Assembly: GCA_963804005.1 (NCBI GenBank)
Contig: CAWDOP010000009.1
Span: 62,001 to 126,000 of the forward strand
Length of the DNA: 64,000 nt
Direction: 5' to 3'
DNA from: JAGXRK01 sp963804005
GTDB taxonomy: Bacteria > Bacteroidota > Ignavibacteria > Ignavibacteriales > Ignavibacteriaceae
The notes beneath the pieces are model-generated. The model was not told the DNA's origin and ran no database searches. It saw only the letters and a list, made by a program, of their open reading frames with translations. A program made the position numbers and the translations under genes. Each line of letters opens with the position of its first letter. Within the stretch, counting starts at the first letter, position 1. This document shows, piece after piece, positions 36,432-46,235 of this stretch.

Positions 36432-37790
36432 TTATTTTTTCATCCCCTGCTCTAAACCGTGTGCATTGGGCCCCGTTTCAGCTTTTCTTAAAAGAAAAGC
36501 GAATAATAATCCGAGGAAACCAAGTATTGAAAAAATCCACATACCAAGATTATAGCCGGAAGGATTTGTTGCACTTGCGCCTGAAAAATCATTAGAGAAG
36601 CCAATTAAAAGATTGAATCCAAATAAACCTATATTTTGGATCATCGTCATCAATCCGTAAGCTGTTCCTAATCTTGATGGTTCAACTATAATAGCAACAG
36701 AAGGCCACATAACCGCAGGAACAAGAGAAAATGCAATTCCCATCATTGCCATTGGTAAGATAAGATAGATAGGAATAGCAGCCTCAATATCAAAAAACTT
36801 AAAACTGAGATTAATAAAATCACCGTCCGCCATAACATCCGGCTTTCCAAATTGATATGCCATCATTAAATAAACAGGGATTATAAGTAGTGAGCCAAAC
36901 ATCATAAGTAAAGATCTTTTTCCGATTTTATCAGCAAGCAAACCAAATAGCGGAGTAAATATCATAGCAGCAAGTGTTAAGATGCTGGAAAGATTTCCAC
37001 CAACTTCTCTACTTGTTCCGTGCGCTTCCTGAAAAAATTTAATTGCAAATGTTTGGAAAGGAAACATTGCAGAATAAAAAGTAACGCACAAAGCAGTAAT
37101 AAACCAGAAAGATTTTCCGAACTTAAAAACTTCTTTAAAGTTAATTTTATCTTGTTGACCTTCTTTAGGCATTTCATATTTCTTTGATGCATAAAGATCA
37201 AGGACGTAATAAACTATTATACAGAATAGTGCAAATACTCCTCCGGCAACTGTTATCCAAAGCGGTGACTGCCAGTACTCATACAAACCTTTTCCCCATG
37301 AAGGAGAATTGAGAGCAAGGAATGAACCTAATCTTGCAACAGTTAAGTTTAATCCAAAAGCAAATGATAATTCCTTACCTTTAAACCATCTTGCAATAAT
37401 TGTTGTGATAGCAACTATCATTGATTCCGCACCAAGACCAAAGACTAATCTGCCGGTTGCCATTAAATAAATATTTCCGGTAAGTGCTGTAATTAATGCA
37501 CCAAACATAATTAACACTGTAAAAATCACAACAGAAGTTCGTGTTCCAATGCGATCAATAATCAATCCGCCAATAAGCACCATAATAATATTTGGGAAAC
37601 TGTATATGGCATTCAGTAATCCGATATTAGAATCAGAAAATCCGAGTTGAGTTTTCAGTAAATCAGCTAACGGACTGATACTATCATAAATGTAATAGTT
37701 GCCAAACATACCAAGACTAACGAGTAATAGTGCTGTCCATCTTAGCAATGTTGATGGTTGTTGTTTCAAGGTGATTTCGTTTTGATTCAT
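36432..37790 (-). CDS. Major facilitator superfamily transporter
   Basis: This 452-residue protein has about 12 membrane helices and the MFS signature GGLIIDRIGTR in the loop between helices 2 and 3. A second-half counterpart, FGLLADKIGKRS, lies near residue 275. The cytoplasmic loop between the halves is about residues 200-220. An insertion of about 25 residues (GKPDVMADGDFINLSFKFF) separates helices in the second half. The substrate cannot be inferred, although the nearby peptidase genes make a nutrient importer plausible. Confidence 0.85.
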   Translation of the reverse strand: MNQNEITLKQQPSTLLRWTALLLVSLGMFGNYYIYDSISPLADLLKTQLGFSDSNIGLLNAIYSFPNIIMVLIGGLIIDRIGTRTSVVIFTVLIMFGALITALTGNIYLMATGRLVFGLGAESMIVAITTIIARWFKGKELSFAFGLNLTVARLGSFLALNSPSWGKGLYEYWQSPLWITVAGGVFALFCIIVYYVLDLYASKKYEMPKEGQQDKINFKEVFKFGKSFWFITALCVTFYSAMFPFQTFAIKFFQEAHGTSREVGGNLSSILTLAAMIFTPLFGLLADKIGKRSLLMMFGSLLIIPVYLMMAYQFGKPDVMADGDFINLSFKFFDIEAAIPIYLILPMAMMGIAFSLVPAVMWPSVAIIVEPSRLGTAYGLMTMIQNIGLFGFNLLIGFSNDFSGASATNPSGYNLGMWIFSILGFLGLLFAFLLRKAETGPNAHGLEQGMKK

Positions 37791-37905
37791 AATTTATTTT
37801 TTATCATTTTGTATTTATCAAGTCACGTTTCTACAAGTTCACCTACTGGAAGGCAGGTTCAACGAGACAAGTTTGTTTTTTGTATTACAAATTAAGCATA
37901 AAAAT

Positions 37906-37939
37906 AAAAAAAGCAGATACCTTAAATAGAGTATCTGCT
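37906..37939 (-). terminator. Intrinsic terminator of pepD
   Basis: On the minus strand AGCAGATAC (complement of 37931-37939) pairs with its partner at 37912-37920 over a 10-base loop, followed by six T (complement of 37906-37911). It lies 24 bp after the pepD stop. Confidence 0.85.
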
Positions 37940-37962
37940 TTTAATTTTACCGGAACTAATTT

Positions 37963-39423
37963 TTATTTAGCCGGAATATTTTTTAGTACGTTTACAAGCT
38001 GATTGTAAAATTCCGGAACTGTAGAAATCTGCAATTTCTCATCGGGTGAGTGAACACCAAACATTGTAGGACCAAAGGAAATCATATCCATATCCAAATA
38101 TTTTTCTTTAATGATTCCACACTCAAGTCCTGCGTGAATTGCTGTTACAGCCGGTTCTTTTCCATACATTTGTTTAAAAGTTGATTTGAAAACTTTAAGA
38201 ACATCAGAATTAATATCGGGTTTCCAGCCAGGATATCCATCACCATAACTGATCTCGGCACCTGCAAGCATTAGAACTGATGATACAGTATTTGTTATAT
38301 CTTTATTTTCTGATGCTACAGAACTTCTTTGGCTTGTTACAATATTTACATGTTTTCCAACAGTTTCAACTACAGCAAGATTGTTAGATGTTTCAACTAA
38401 ACCCGGAATATCAGTTGACATTTTAGTTACACCGTGAGGAATAGCGTACAGAGCATTAACCAGTCTTTTTTGTACTTTTTCATCCATTACTTTTTCAGGA
38501 ATCGCATGTTTTGAAACTGATACTTTGAGATCTGGATCGACAACTACGTATTCTGCTTTTACAGTTTCGTTATACTTTGCAACAAATTTTTTGAACTTTT
38601 TTTCATCCTTTTTAGGAACAAGAACAATTGCAAAGGCTTCACGAGGGATTGCATTGTGTTTGTTACCACTATTTATTTCTGCCAACCTGATTTTGTCTTC
38701 CTGCGAATAAGTCCAGATCAATCTATTTATTACTTTTGCGGCATTTCCTCTACCGACGTGAATTTCAAGACCGGAATGACCACCTTTCAATCCCTCAACT
38801 TTCAATTCAAATGCAGAAAAATTCCTGGGAGATTTTTCTAACTTTGTTTTAAACTTTGCGGCTGTATTCTTTCCACCTGAGCAACCAATAAATAAAGTCC
38901 CGATTTCTTCAGAATCCATATTTATCAGTATATCAGCTTTGAGCCAGCCTTTCTTTAAGCTTGACGCGCCGGTTAATCCTGTTTCCTCATCAAGAGTGAA
39001 GAGACATTCGATTGGCCCGTGTTCAATATCCTTTGCTTCCAGAACAGCTAAAGCTGCGGCAACACCAATTCCATTATCTGCACCGAGCGTTGTTCCTTTT
39101 GCCTTTACCCAATCACCATCTATGTACGGATAAATCGGGTCGTTGTCAAAATCGTGTTCAACACCTCTGTTTTTTTCACAAACCATATCAATGTGTCCTT
39201 GTAGAACAACTGTTTTGAGATTTTCTTTTCCCGGTGTTGCAGGTTTACGAATAAGAACATTTCCAAACTTATCTTTTTCTGTTTTAAGACCTAACTTTTT
39301 TCCGACAGAAAAAATATATTCTGCAATTTTCTCTTCTTTTTTTGAAGGACGCGGATATTTGCATATTTCTTCAAAATAATTCCAAACCAAAGTTGGTTTG
39401 AGATGACCTAATACACTTCCCAT
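37963..39423 (-). CDS. pepD: Aminoacyl-histidine dipeptidase (M20C, PepD-like)
   Basis: This 486-residue cytosolic dipeptidase of family M20 has metal and catalytic residues in the order expected: H77-x-D79 (LQGHIDMV), D116 (LGADNG) and E146/E147 (LDEETG). A late His/Glu region (HAGLECGIIKEK, near 431-442) completes the active site, with a dimerisation domain between about 195 and 350. Length fits PepD (about 485). It follows a PqqD-like gene (12-bp gap) and the OPT transporter gene, so peptide import and hydrolysis are probably one unit. A terminator follows. Confidence 0.93.
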   Translation of the reverse strand: MGSVLGHLKPTLVWNYFEEICKYPRPSKKEEKIAEYIFSVGKKLGLKTEKDKFGNVLIRKPATPGKENLKTVVLQGHIDMVCEKNRGVEHDFDNDPIYPYIDGDWVKAKGTTLGADNGIGVAAALAVLEAKDIEHGPIECLFTLDEETGLTGASSLKKGWLKADILINMDSEEIGTLFIGCSGGKNTAAKFKTKLEKSPRNFSAFELKVEGLKGGHSGLEIHVGRGNAAKVINRLIWTYSQEDKIRLAEINSGNKHNAIPREAFAIVLVPKKDEKKFKKFVAKYNETVKAEYVVVDPDLKVSVSKHAIPEKVMDEKVQKRLVNALYAIPHGVTKMSTDIPGLVETSNNLAVVETVGKHVNIVTSQRSSVASENKDITNTVSSVLMLAGAEISYGDGYPGWKPDINSDVLKVFKSTFKQMYGKEPAVTAIHAGLECGIIKEKYLDMDMISFGPTMFGVHSPDEKLQISTVPEFYNQLVNVLKNIPAK

Positions 39424-39435
39424 AATATACTCCTT

Positions 39436-39807
39436 TTAGTTTATTTCTTTAAATGAAATGAATCCTTGTTCATAAAGCTGAAAAATAAATTTTATAGTTC
39501 TTTCTTCTTCTTCTTGAATATCATCACCAAATTTTTTCTTAATATCTTTAATGATCTGATCGACTTTTGTTTTATTGTCCATCTTTAACCATACTGCAGA
39601 TCCAAATTTATCAAGTTTAATTTTAAAGTGATCGCTCTTAAGGTTTGGTGAGATTAATTTTACCACAATCTTATTTTTAAACTTAGGAACAATTACGGTA
39701 ACCAATTCATCGTTATCTTTTTCTTCAGAATAAAGTCTGAACGGTGTAAGATCAAGCGTGTTTACACTTTTTAAAATTTTTTTTCGTTCTTTAAAAGATA
39801 AAGCCAT
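39436..39807 (-). CDS. PqqD-like domain protein
   Basis: This 123-residue protein has a C-terminal half with the pattern LDKFGSAVWLKMD ... IIKDIKKKFGD ... FIFQLYEQGFISFKE, which matches the PqqD/RRE winged-helix fold that guides peptide substrates to maturation enzymes. No radical-SAM or maturation gene is adjacent in the window, so the role is open. The ATG at 39807 is preferred; an upstream in-frame ATG at 39828 would translate the palindromic repeat (MRLPILI). The gene is translated just before pepD. Confidence 0.65.
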   Translation of the reverse strand: MALSFKERKKILKSVNTLDLTPFRLYSEEKDNDELVTVIVPKFKNKIVVKLISPNLKSDHFKIKLDKFGSAVWLKMDNKTKVDQIIKDIKKKFGDDIQEEEERTIKFIFQLYEQGFISFKEIN

Positions 39808-39817
39808 AATCAAAATA

Positions 39818-39847
39818 GGTAGCCGCAAGCTTCAGCTTGCGGCTACC
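39818..39847. repeat. Perfect inverted repeat in the OPT to PqqD-like spacer
   Basis: GGTAGCCGCAAGCT-TC-AGCTTGCGGCTACC is a perfect 14-bp stem with a 2-base loop. It is much richer in G+C than its surroundings and ends 10 bp before the PqqD-like start codon. No T-run follows, so it is a repeat element or attenuator-like structure rather than a normal terminator. Confidence 0.75.
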
Positions 39848-39883
39848 AGAAAATATTTTATAAATATTAGACCAAATGTCTAA

Positions 39884-41839
39884 TTACATAGAAACTTGCG
39901 GAGGTGCAGGATCATCTGGTTTACCGGCATTCTTTACTGGAATCTGAACCAGCAACCATCCAATGAATGCAAACACAACTAAGCTTATAATAAAGGTTGG
40001 TTCAGCAGTAATTTCCAACAATGAGACTTCAAAGAACGCAAATCCCGCAAAGAGAAGTCCAATTAGAGCCTCCCCGGCAATCAATCCCGCGGCAATTAGT
40101 ATTCCATTGTTTTCTACTCTGGATTTCTGTGCATCGTTAAAGTTTTTCTTAGCAACAACTTTTTCAACTATACCTTTGATCAAACCGCCGACAAAAATTG
40201 CGAATGTAGTACCGAGTGGCAGATACATACCAACACTTACAAGCATTGGACTTTTAACGTTCATTAAAATGAATCCGACACCCATTAACATTCCAACGAA
40301 TATTAATATCCATTCCATATCACCTGCAACAATTCCTTTAGAAAGAATTGCCATTAAGCTTGCCTGAGGTGCAGGAAGAGCATCACCGCCAAATCCCGTT
40401 CCGCCCATTTTAATATCTCCTTCATGAAGAATTAAAAGAGGAATGAACATTATTGAAGCAGAAACAACAACTCCAATAATATCACCTAACTGCATTTTCC
40501 AAGGAGTACCGCCAAGAATATGTCCGGCTTTAAGATCCTGCAGCATTTCCCCGGCAACTGCAGCAGCAACGCAGACAACAGCAGCAACACCAAGAACTGC
40601 AGCAACGCCTTGCATTCCTTTCATACCAAGAGCAACCATAAGAATAGCAGCAACAACAAGAGTGGATAATGTTAAACCGCTGATAGGATTATTACTTGAA
40701 CCAATAATTCCGACAAGATACCCGGATACGGCCGCGAAGAAAAATCCAGCAACAATCATCACAATTGTTGCAACCAAAGCAGCCAGAACATTCTGAGCAA
40801 AGAAATTGTAAATAAAGAAAGTTGCAACAGCAGTGCCAATAATTCCAATAAGAACCCATTTAAAACTAATATCTTTGTCTGTACGAACTATTTTAACATC
40901 TGTACCGGCAGCAGCTTTTTTAACGTCGCCGACAGATCTTGCAATTCCTGTGATAAGACTCTTTCTCATTTTCCAGAGAGTAAAAGCAGCTCCGACTAAC
41001 ATTCCTCCGATAGCGATTGGTCTGACATAATCTTTCCAAACCTGAATCATTGTTCCACCCCAATCAAAATCAGCTCCAACATCTCCATTATAATATTTAA
41101 AGTAAGCAATCATAGGAGCAAGCAAACCCCAGGCTAGAACTCCACCGCTGAAGTTTAAAGCAGCTAATCGTGGTCCTATAATGTATCCAACGCCCATGTA
41201 GGCAGGACTTACATCCGGACTTCTGAATAGTATATGCCCTTTTCCAAAGGTTAAGACTTTATCCCATGATGTAGCAAATAATTTGAATTGACCTAATGAT
41301 TGAATGACAGCACCGATACCCATAGCTGAGAATAAAAATTTAGAACCTCCGCCGCCGTGTCTTCCTGCTTTATGGATTTCTGCGGCAGCAACTGATTCTG
41401 GAAATGGAAGTTCTACATCTTCAACCATCACTCGTCTAAGTAAAGCAACAAACATAATTCCAAGGATACCGCCGGCAACCATAATTGCGGCAGATATCAT
41501 ATAATTACCGGGTGTAAAGAATGGATCCCAAATTCCCGCAATAAAAAACGCAGGTAATGTAAAGATAGCTCCCGCAGCAATTGATTCTCCGATAGAACCA
41601 ACCGTTCTTGTAAAATTCTCTTCGAGAATTGTACCTTTCATTATTTTGATTAGAGCCATACCTATAACTGCTGCTGGATATGTTGCAGCAATTGTCATTC
41701 CGGCTTTTAAACCTAGATAAGCATTTGCAGCCCCAAGAACAACAGCTAAGACTAATCCGATAAGTAGAGCACGAATTGTAAATTCGGCCATATTTGTTTC
41801 AGGTGAGACAAAAGGGACAAATGGTTTTTGCTCTGCCAT
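39884..41839 (-). CDS. OPT-family oligopeptide transporter
   Basis: This 651-residue polytopic membrane protein of the OPT/YSL family (about 15-16 helices) starts with the usual block MAEFTIRALLIGLVLAVVLGAANAYLGLKAG (split over 18-48). Later blocks are GSIGESIAAGAIFTLPA, ELPFPESVAAAEIHKAG, AVSGYLVGIIGSSNNPISGLTLST and AVAGEMLQDLKAGHILGGTPWKMQ, all hallmarks of the group. Relatives carry peptides or metal chelates, so the substrate is uncertain; pepD downstream favours peptides. A 76-bp spacer with a palindromic repeat separates it from the PqqD-like gene. Confidence 0.94.
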   Translation of the reverse strand: MAEQKPFVPFVSPETNMAEFTIRALLIGLVLAVVLGAANAYLGLKAGMTIAATYPAAVIGMALIKIMKGTILEENFTRTVGSIGESIAAGAIFTLPAFFIAGIWDPFFTPGNYMISAAIMVAGGILGIMFVALLRRVMVEDVELPFPESVAAAEIHKAGRHGGGGSKFLFSAMGIGAVIQSLGQFKLFATSWDKVLTFGKGHILFRSPDVSPAYMGVGYIIGPRLAALNFSGGVLAWGLLAPMIAYFKYYNGDVGADFDWGGTMIQVWKDYVRPIAIGGMLVGAAFTLWKMRKSLITGIARSVGDVKKAAAGTDVKIVRTDKDISFKWVLIGIIGTAVATFFIYNFFAQNVLAALVATIVMIVAGFFFAAVSGYLVGIIGSSNNPISGLTLSTLVVAAILMVALGMKGMQGVAAVLGVAAVVCVAAAVAGEMLQDLKAGHILGGTPWKMQLGDIIGVVVSASIMFIPLLILHEGDIKMGGTGFGGDALPAPQASLMAILSKGIVAGDMEWILIFVGMLMGVGFILMNVKSPMLVSVGMYLPLGTTFAIFVGGLIKGIVEKVVAKKNFNDAQKSRVENNGILIAAGLIAGEALIGLLFAGFAFFEVSLLEITAEPTFIISLVVFAFIGWLLVQIPVKNAGKPDDPAPPQVSM

Positions 41840-42157
41840 TTTTTTCTCCTATTACTGAGCAAATTATTTTGTGGTTAGAGCCACAAGTTCTCTAAAAAAA
41901 TAGTGGGGTAAATTTAAGCATTAAACTTTATTATTCTCAACATTTTTTTAATTATTTATCTAGTTTTTACTCAAAGATGAGGGAAGACCTACTATGAAGA
42001 ACATTAAATTCAAAGCAACACTAGTAAACTTAAGTCTTAATTTTCTCATACCAATGTGGCGGATTACAAAATCATATTTAATAGGATTAAATTCAATTTT
42101 TTAACGATCGAAAGTCTGAAATGATATTCTAATATCTGTTTGAGATTCATTTATTCT
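41840..42157. other. Gene-free spacer between OPT transporter and hybrid kinase
   Basis: AT-rich, without a supported gene. A 36-codon ATG-initiated frame at 41994 has no ribosome-binding site or recognisable content and was not called. Confidence 0.5.
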
Positions 42158-45100
42158 CTAATCATTCATCTCTAGAATCGATTTGATGAGTTTGAGTAAT
42201 TCAAACTTTGAAAAGGGCTTTGAAATATAGTGTGAACAACTACCGCTGAGAATTTTTTCTTTATCACCATGCATTGCATAAGCAGTTACGGCAATAATTG
42301 GTGTATTCTTATATTGTTCAAATTTTCTAATTTCTGCGGCTGCTTTCATACCATCTATTTTACCCCTTAAACCAATATCCATCAGAATTAAGTTATAATT
42401 TCTTTTTTGAATTGCAGAGAGGGCTTCATCTGCACCAGGAACACTATCCAGCTCGAAAAAATCATTTAGATATCTTGAAATAACTTTAATGCTTAATTCA
42501 TCGTCCTCTACAAGAAGGATTAAGGGGCGATGTATATATTTAGTTTGATCTTTAAATATCTTATCAGATGGGCTTTCTAAATCCTTAAAAGCTTTATCAA
42601 TAGATTTTGATAAAGGCAATTCGACTATAAACGTTGAGCCCTTTCCATATTCACTTTCGACTGTAATGTTACCGCCTAAATATTCTACAAATCTTTTTGT
42701 TAAGGTAAGACCTAATCCTGTTCCTTCATGACTCCTATTAAAACCTTCACTGACTTGTCTGAATGGTTCGAAAATAATATTCTTATGTTCATCTAAAATG
42801 CCTATTCCGGTATCGGAAATTTTAATTTCAACTATATCTCTTTTGATTTCAGTAAGAATTTTTATTTCACCTTGAGAAGTATATTTGATTGCATTGCTGA
42901 TTAGATTGATCATGATTTTATTTATCATGCTAAAATCTGCATCTACAAATATCTTTTCCGGTTCAGGATTATAAATCAATTCGAGATTCTTTTCTTTAGT
43001 AGCAACTATAAACAATTTACGGCTCTCTTCAATAGCAGATACTACATCAGTAGGTTCTAACTTTAGAATAACTTTTTGTGATTCAATTTTAGATAAATCA
43101 AGAATAGAATTAAGAGTATCATTTAAACGTTCACCACTCTTTAAGATCAATGAAGCCATTTCCTTTTGTTCGGGATCCGTAAGTTCTGTTAAGAGTAGTT
43201 CAGAGGAACCAAGAATTCCAATCATTGGTGTACGTAATTCATGACTCATACTTGCAAGAAAATTACTCTTAAGCCTGTTCATTTCTTCCGCATTTTCTTT
43301 TGCAGCAATAAGTTCCGCTTCAAGTTTTTTCCGTTCAGTAATATCTTCTTTAATTGCCACGAAATGAGTTACTTCACCATTTTCATTTTTAATAGGAGAT
43401 ATCGAAGCCGACTCCCAATAAAGTTCTCCATTCTTTTTCTTATTTCGGAATTCTCCCACCCACTCCTTACCATCAATAAGGTTTTTCCACATTTGATTGT
43501 AAAAATCTTTACTGTGAGTGTTTGAATTAAAAATTTTGGGATTCTGCCCGATTAGTTCCTGTTCTGAGTAACCGGATACTTCTACCAATTTGGGGTTCAC
43601 ATAAGTGATATTCCCATTTATATCAGTTACAAGTATGGAAACGGGACTTTGCTCTACTGCCCGTGATAATTGGATTATTTTTTCTTCGTACAATTTTCTT
43701 TCAGTAACATCACTGGCATTTAAGAGAATCCTGCTGATAGAATTTTCAGAATCGTAAACAGGTAAATATTTTACTTCGAACCATTTGGTAATTCCATCGG
43801 GTGACACATAACGTTGTTCAGAGAAGATTATTTCACCTTTTAAAACTCTTTTATATATATCTTCAAAGTCAGCAAGATCTTCAGTTACCAGATATTTGGT
43901 ATAATCATCTCCTATCTTCATCTCTTTTTTCAAAAGATGATAATTTCTTTGTTGAGCAATTTTATTAAAAGCATTGATTTTTTTTCCCTTATCAAAAAGA
44001 ATAAATGATTCAAGGCTACTGTCGAAAATTGCTTTGAGATCAGCTTCCCTCTCAATTAACGATGTAGTAAGCTGCTTTCTTTCCAGATTCTCATCCATCA
44101 TTTTAAGAGCGAATGTAATATCAATTCCTATTTCTCCCAAAAGTTTAATTTCTTCATACCTAAAGAAATCTTTTTCTTCTGAATACATTATCAGAATATG
44201 CTCAACCTTCGCATTTCTGGTTATTGGCACTGCTGCAACTGAACGAAAATTTCTTTTTTGGGCTTCAGTTTTATAATGAAAACCTTCATTTGACTCAATA
44301 TCATTAAACGCAAAAACTTTTTTTTCAGCAAAAGATTTTGCGGCCGGACCATCTATAAATTCAGAACTTTTAAGTTTAATATTTATTTCATCCAGATAAC
44401 CATTATTATTTCCGCACCAAGATGCAGGCTTCAAGGAATAATCTGTTTCTACGACCTCTCCGATCCAGGCAAAAGTAAATTTGCCATGAACAACAATTAT
44501 TTTACAAATTTCACTGAATAATTCATCACGATTTTCAATTCTTACAATAGACTGATTAACCTGACTTAAAACATTATATAATAAATTTAATCTTTTAAGA
44601 TTTTTCTCAGCTTCTTTTCTTTCAGTATTATCTCTTATGATTAACAAGAAAACTTTCTGGGCATCTTGTTCAATATATCTGCTGCTTATTTCAACAGGAA
44701 TTGCAGTTCCGTTTTTTCGTTTGAATTCAGTTTCAAGAAGAACACCATCTTTAGAATTTATCAAAGATGTGATGATTTCTTCACTTTTTTCTTTATCAAA
44801 GCTTAAGTCTGATAAGTTCATTTTAAATAATTCATCTTGATTATAACCATAAGTATCAAATGTTCTCTGATTTGCTTCAAGTATTTTTCCGCTCTTATTT
44901 ATACTTAAAATCATGTCGTTAGCATAGCGTGTTAACGAAGTATAGCGTTCGCTAAGAGCGTCTTTTTCTTTTCTTAAATTAAACGTTCTGGTTAAAAAAT
45001 GTAATCGACTCCTTTTCCAAACAGCATACGTTATACTTGCAGAAAGAATTATTAGAAGTAAAGAAATTAAGAAGATTATTATTGCGGCATTTTGAGTAGA

Positions 45101-45961
45101 AGTGGCTGCTTTTTCCTGATTTATTCTTGCTATTAAAACCCAATCTGTTCCCGGAATATCATTCACCGATGCAAATAATTTTTCATTACTAATTTCATCC
45201 TGATTATCAACTTCATCTTTTTCAGTAAGGAATTTTATTTCTTCCCTATCTTCCTTGCTTAAAGGTAAAGTTACGATTTTGTATTCATCATTTTCTCTGG
45301 CAACCCTTAAAATATATCCAAGATCGCTGTTTTCCTTAAGCAGTATTATTTCTATTTCGCCGGGGTCTTTTTCAGTGTAAGATAAAATGGGATGAAAATA
45401 TTCAAAAAAGGAAACTTCAGCCCATATATAACCAGTTATCTGATTAGCGCTCTTAACAGGCATAATTAAAGCCTGAATAAGATTCTTTTTATTATCGATA
45501 AAAAGATTAGAAGATTTTGAGGAATCACCTTGTAGTAAAACAAGCAATTCATCTTTAAGAAAGTTCTTATGGATGCTTTGAGAAGTATCGGTCGAGAAGA
45601 ACAAATCGGCATTCTTATTTAGAATGCTTAATCTTAAAAAACCAAAATCTTTTTTTAATTCTTCAGCCCAGCTGGAAATATTTTTTAATAATTTATCTGA
45701 ACTTTTATTTGCGAAAAGATTTTTCAGATCATTATTTATGGAAGGTAAACGTAAAAAAGACCGGATTACTGTTGTCCGCTGATATTGTTCTTTTTCAATC
45801 TGGTGTAATTTAATCTCTTTAATTGTAACAACATATCTATACAACTCTTCTTCAATAGCGTTTTTTCTATTTAAATAAATTAAATATCCTGCAATAGATA
45901 TAATTAAAGTAATTATAAAGAAATAAAGGAAATATTTAATTGGAAAACGATCGTTATTCAT
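42158..45961 (-). CDS. Hybrid sensor histidine kinase with PAS, GAF and receiver domains
   Basis: This 1267-residue protein has TM1 (about 8-28), an extracytoplasmic sensor region of about 260 residues (Cache-like by position), TM2 (about 290-315) and a PAS domain (about 335-450). A GAF domain follows (about 460-630), then two more PAS domains (about 640-765 and 770-890; SGYSEQELIGQNPKIFNS). HisKA has H907 (MSHELRTPM), then HATPase (NLISNAIKYTS, DTGIGILDEH, GTGLGLTLTKRF), then a receiver with D1195 (LMDIGLRGK). No response regulator or output gene is adjacent, so phosphorelay partners lie elsewhere. Confidence 0.93.
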   Translation of the reverse strand: MNNDRFPIKYFLYFFIITLIISIAGYLIYLNRKNAIEEELYRYVVTIKEIKLHQIEKEQYQRTTVIRSFLRLPSINNDLKNLFANKSSDKLLKNISSWAEELKKDFGFLRLSILNKNADLFFSTDTSQSIHKNFLKDELLVLLQGDSSKSSNLFIDNKKNLIQALIMPVKSANQITGYIWAEVSFFEYFHPILSYTEKDPGEIEIILLKENSDLGYILRVARENDEYKIVTLPLSKEDREEIKFLTEKDEVDNQDEISNEKLFASVNDIPGTDWVLIARINQEKAATSTQNAAIIIFLISLLLIILSASITYAVWKRSRLHFLTRTFNLRKEKDALSERYTSLTRYANDMILSINKSGKILEANQRTFDTYGYNQDELFKMNLSDLSFDKEKSEEIITSLINSKDGVLLETEFKRKNGTAIPVEISSRYIEQDAQKVFLLIIRDNTERKEAEKNLKRLNLLYNVLSQVNQSIVRIENRDELFSEICKIIVVHGKFTFAWIGEVVETDYSLKPASWCGNNNGYLDEINIKLKSSEFIDGPAAKSFAEKKVFAFNDIESNEGFHYKTEAQKRNFRSVAAVPITRNAKVEHILIMYSEEKDFFRYEEIKLLGEIGIDITFALKMMDENLERKQLTTSLIEREADLKAIFDSSLESFILFDKGKKINAFNKIAQQRNYHLLKKEMKIGDDYTKYLVTEDLADFEDIYKRVLKGEIIFSEQRYVSPDGITKWFEVKYLPVYDSENSISRILLNASDVTERKLYEEKIIQLSRAVEQSPVSILVTDINGNITYVNPKLVEVSGYSEQELIGQNPKIFNSNTHSKDFYNQMWKNLIDGKEWVGEFRNKKKNGELYWESASISPIKNENGEVTHFVAIKEDITERKKLEAELIAAKENAEEMNRLKSNFLASMSHELRTPMIGILGSSELLLTELTDPEQKEMASLILKSGERLNDTLNSILDLSKIESQKVILKLEPTDVVSAIEESRKLFIVATKEKNLELIYNPEPEKIFVDADFSMINKIMINLISNAIKYTSQGEIKILTEIKRDIVEIKISDTGIGILDEHKNIIFEPFRQVSEGFNRSHEGTGLGLTLTKRFVEYLGGNITVESEYGKGSTFIVELPLSKSIDKAFKDLESPSDKIFKDQTKYIHRPLILLVEDDELSIKVISRYLNDFFELDSVPGADEALSAIQKRNYNLILMDIGLRGKIDGMKAAAEIRKFEQYKNTPIIAVTAYAMHGDKEKILSGSCSHYISKPFSKFELLKLIKSILEMND

Positions 45962-46235
45962 GTTCGAAGGGTCTTTGAGAATTTTATTAAATATAATTCA
46001 ATTTATGTTATATTTCTATAATGTCAAACTTATGACAAAATAAATCGTCCTTTGTAAAATAACTGATAATTTTATTTATAAAAATGAATATAAATTTATT
46101 TGTTAAAATCTCTTAAATAGATGAAATAATTATTATTTCGGATAAAACGCTAAAATATTGTTTTATTTTTCTTAAAGAACTTTTTGTACCTAATTTTACT
46201 ACAACTTTTTATGATTTTAACTAAGGAAAGAGATA

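Noticed and set aside
41994..42104. 36-residue ORF between OPT gene and hybrid kinase
   Set aside because: No ribosome-binding site, no conserved motif, and chance occurrence is likely in AT-rich DNA.
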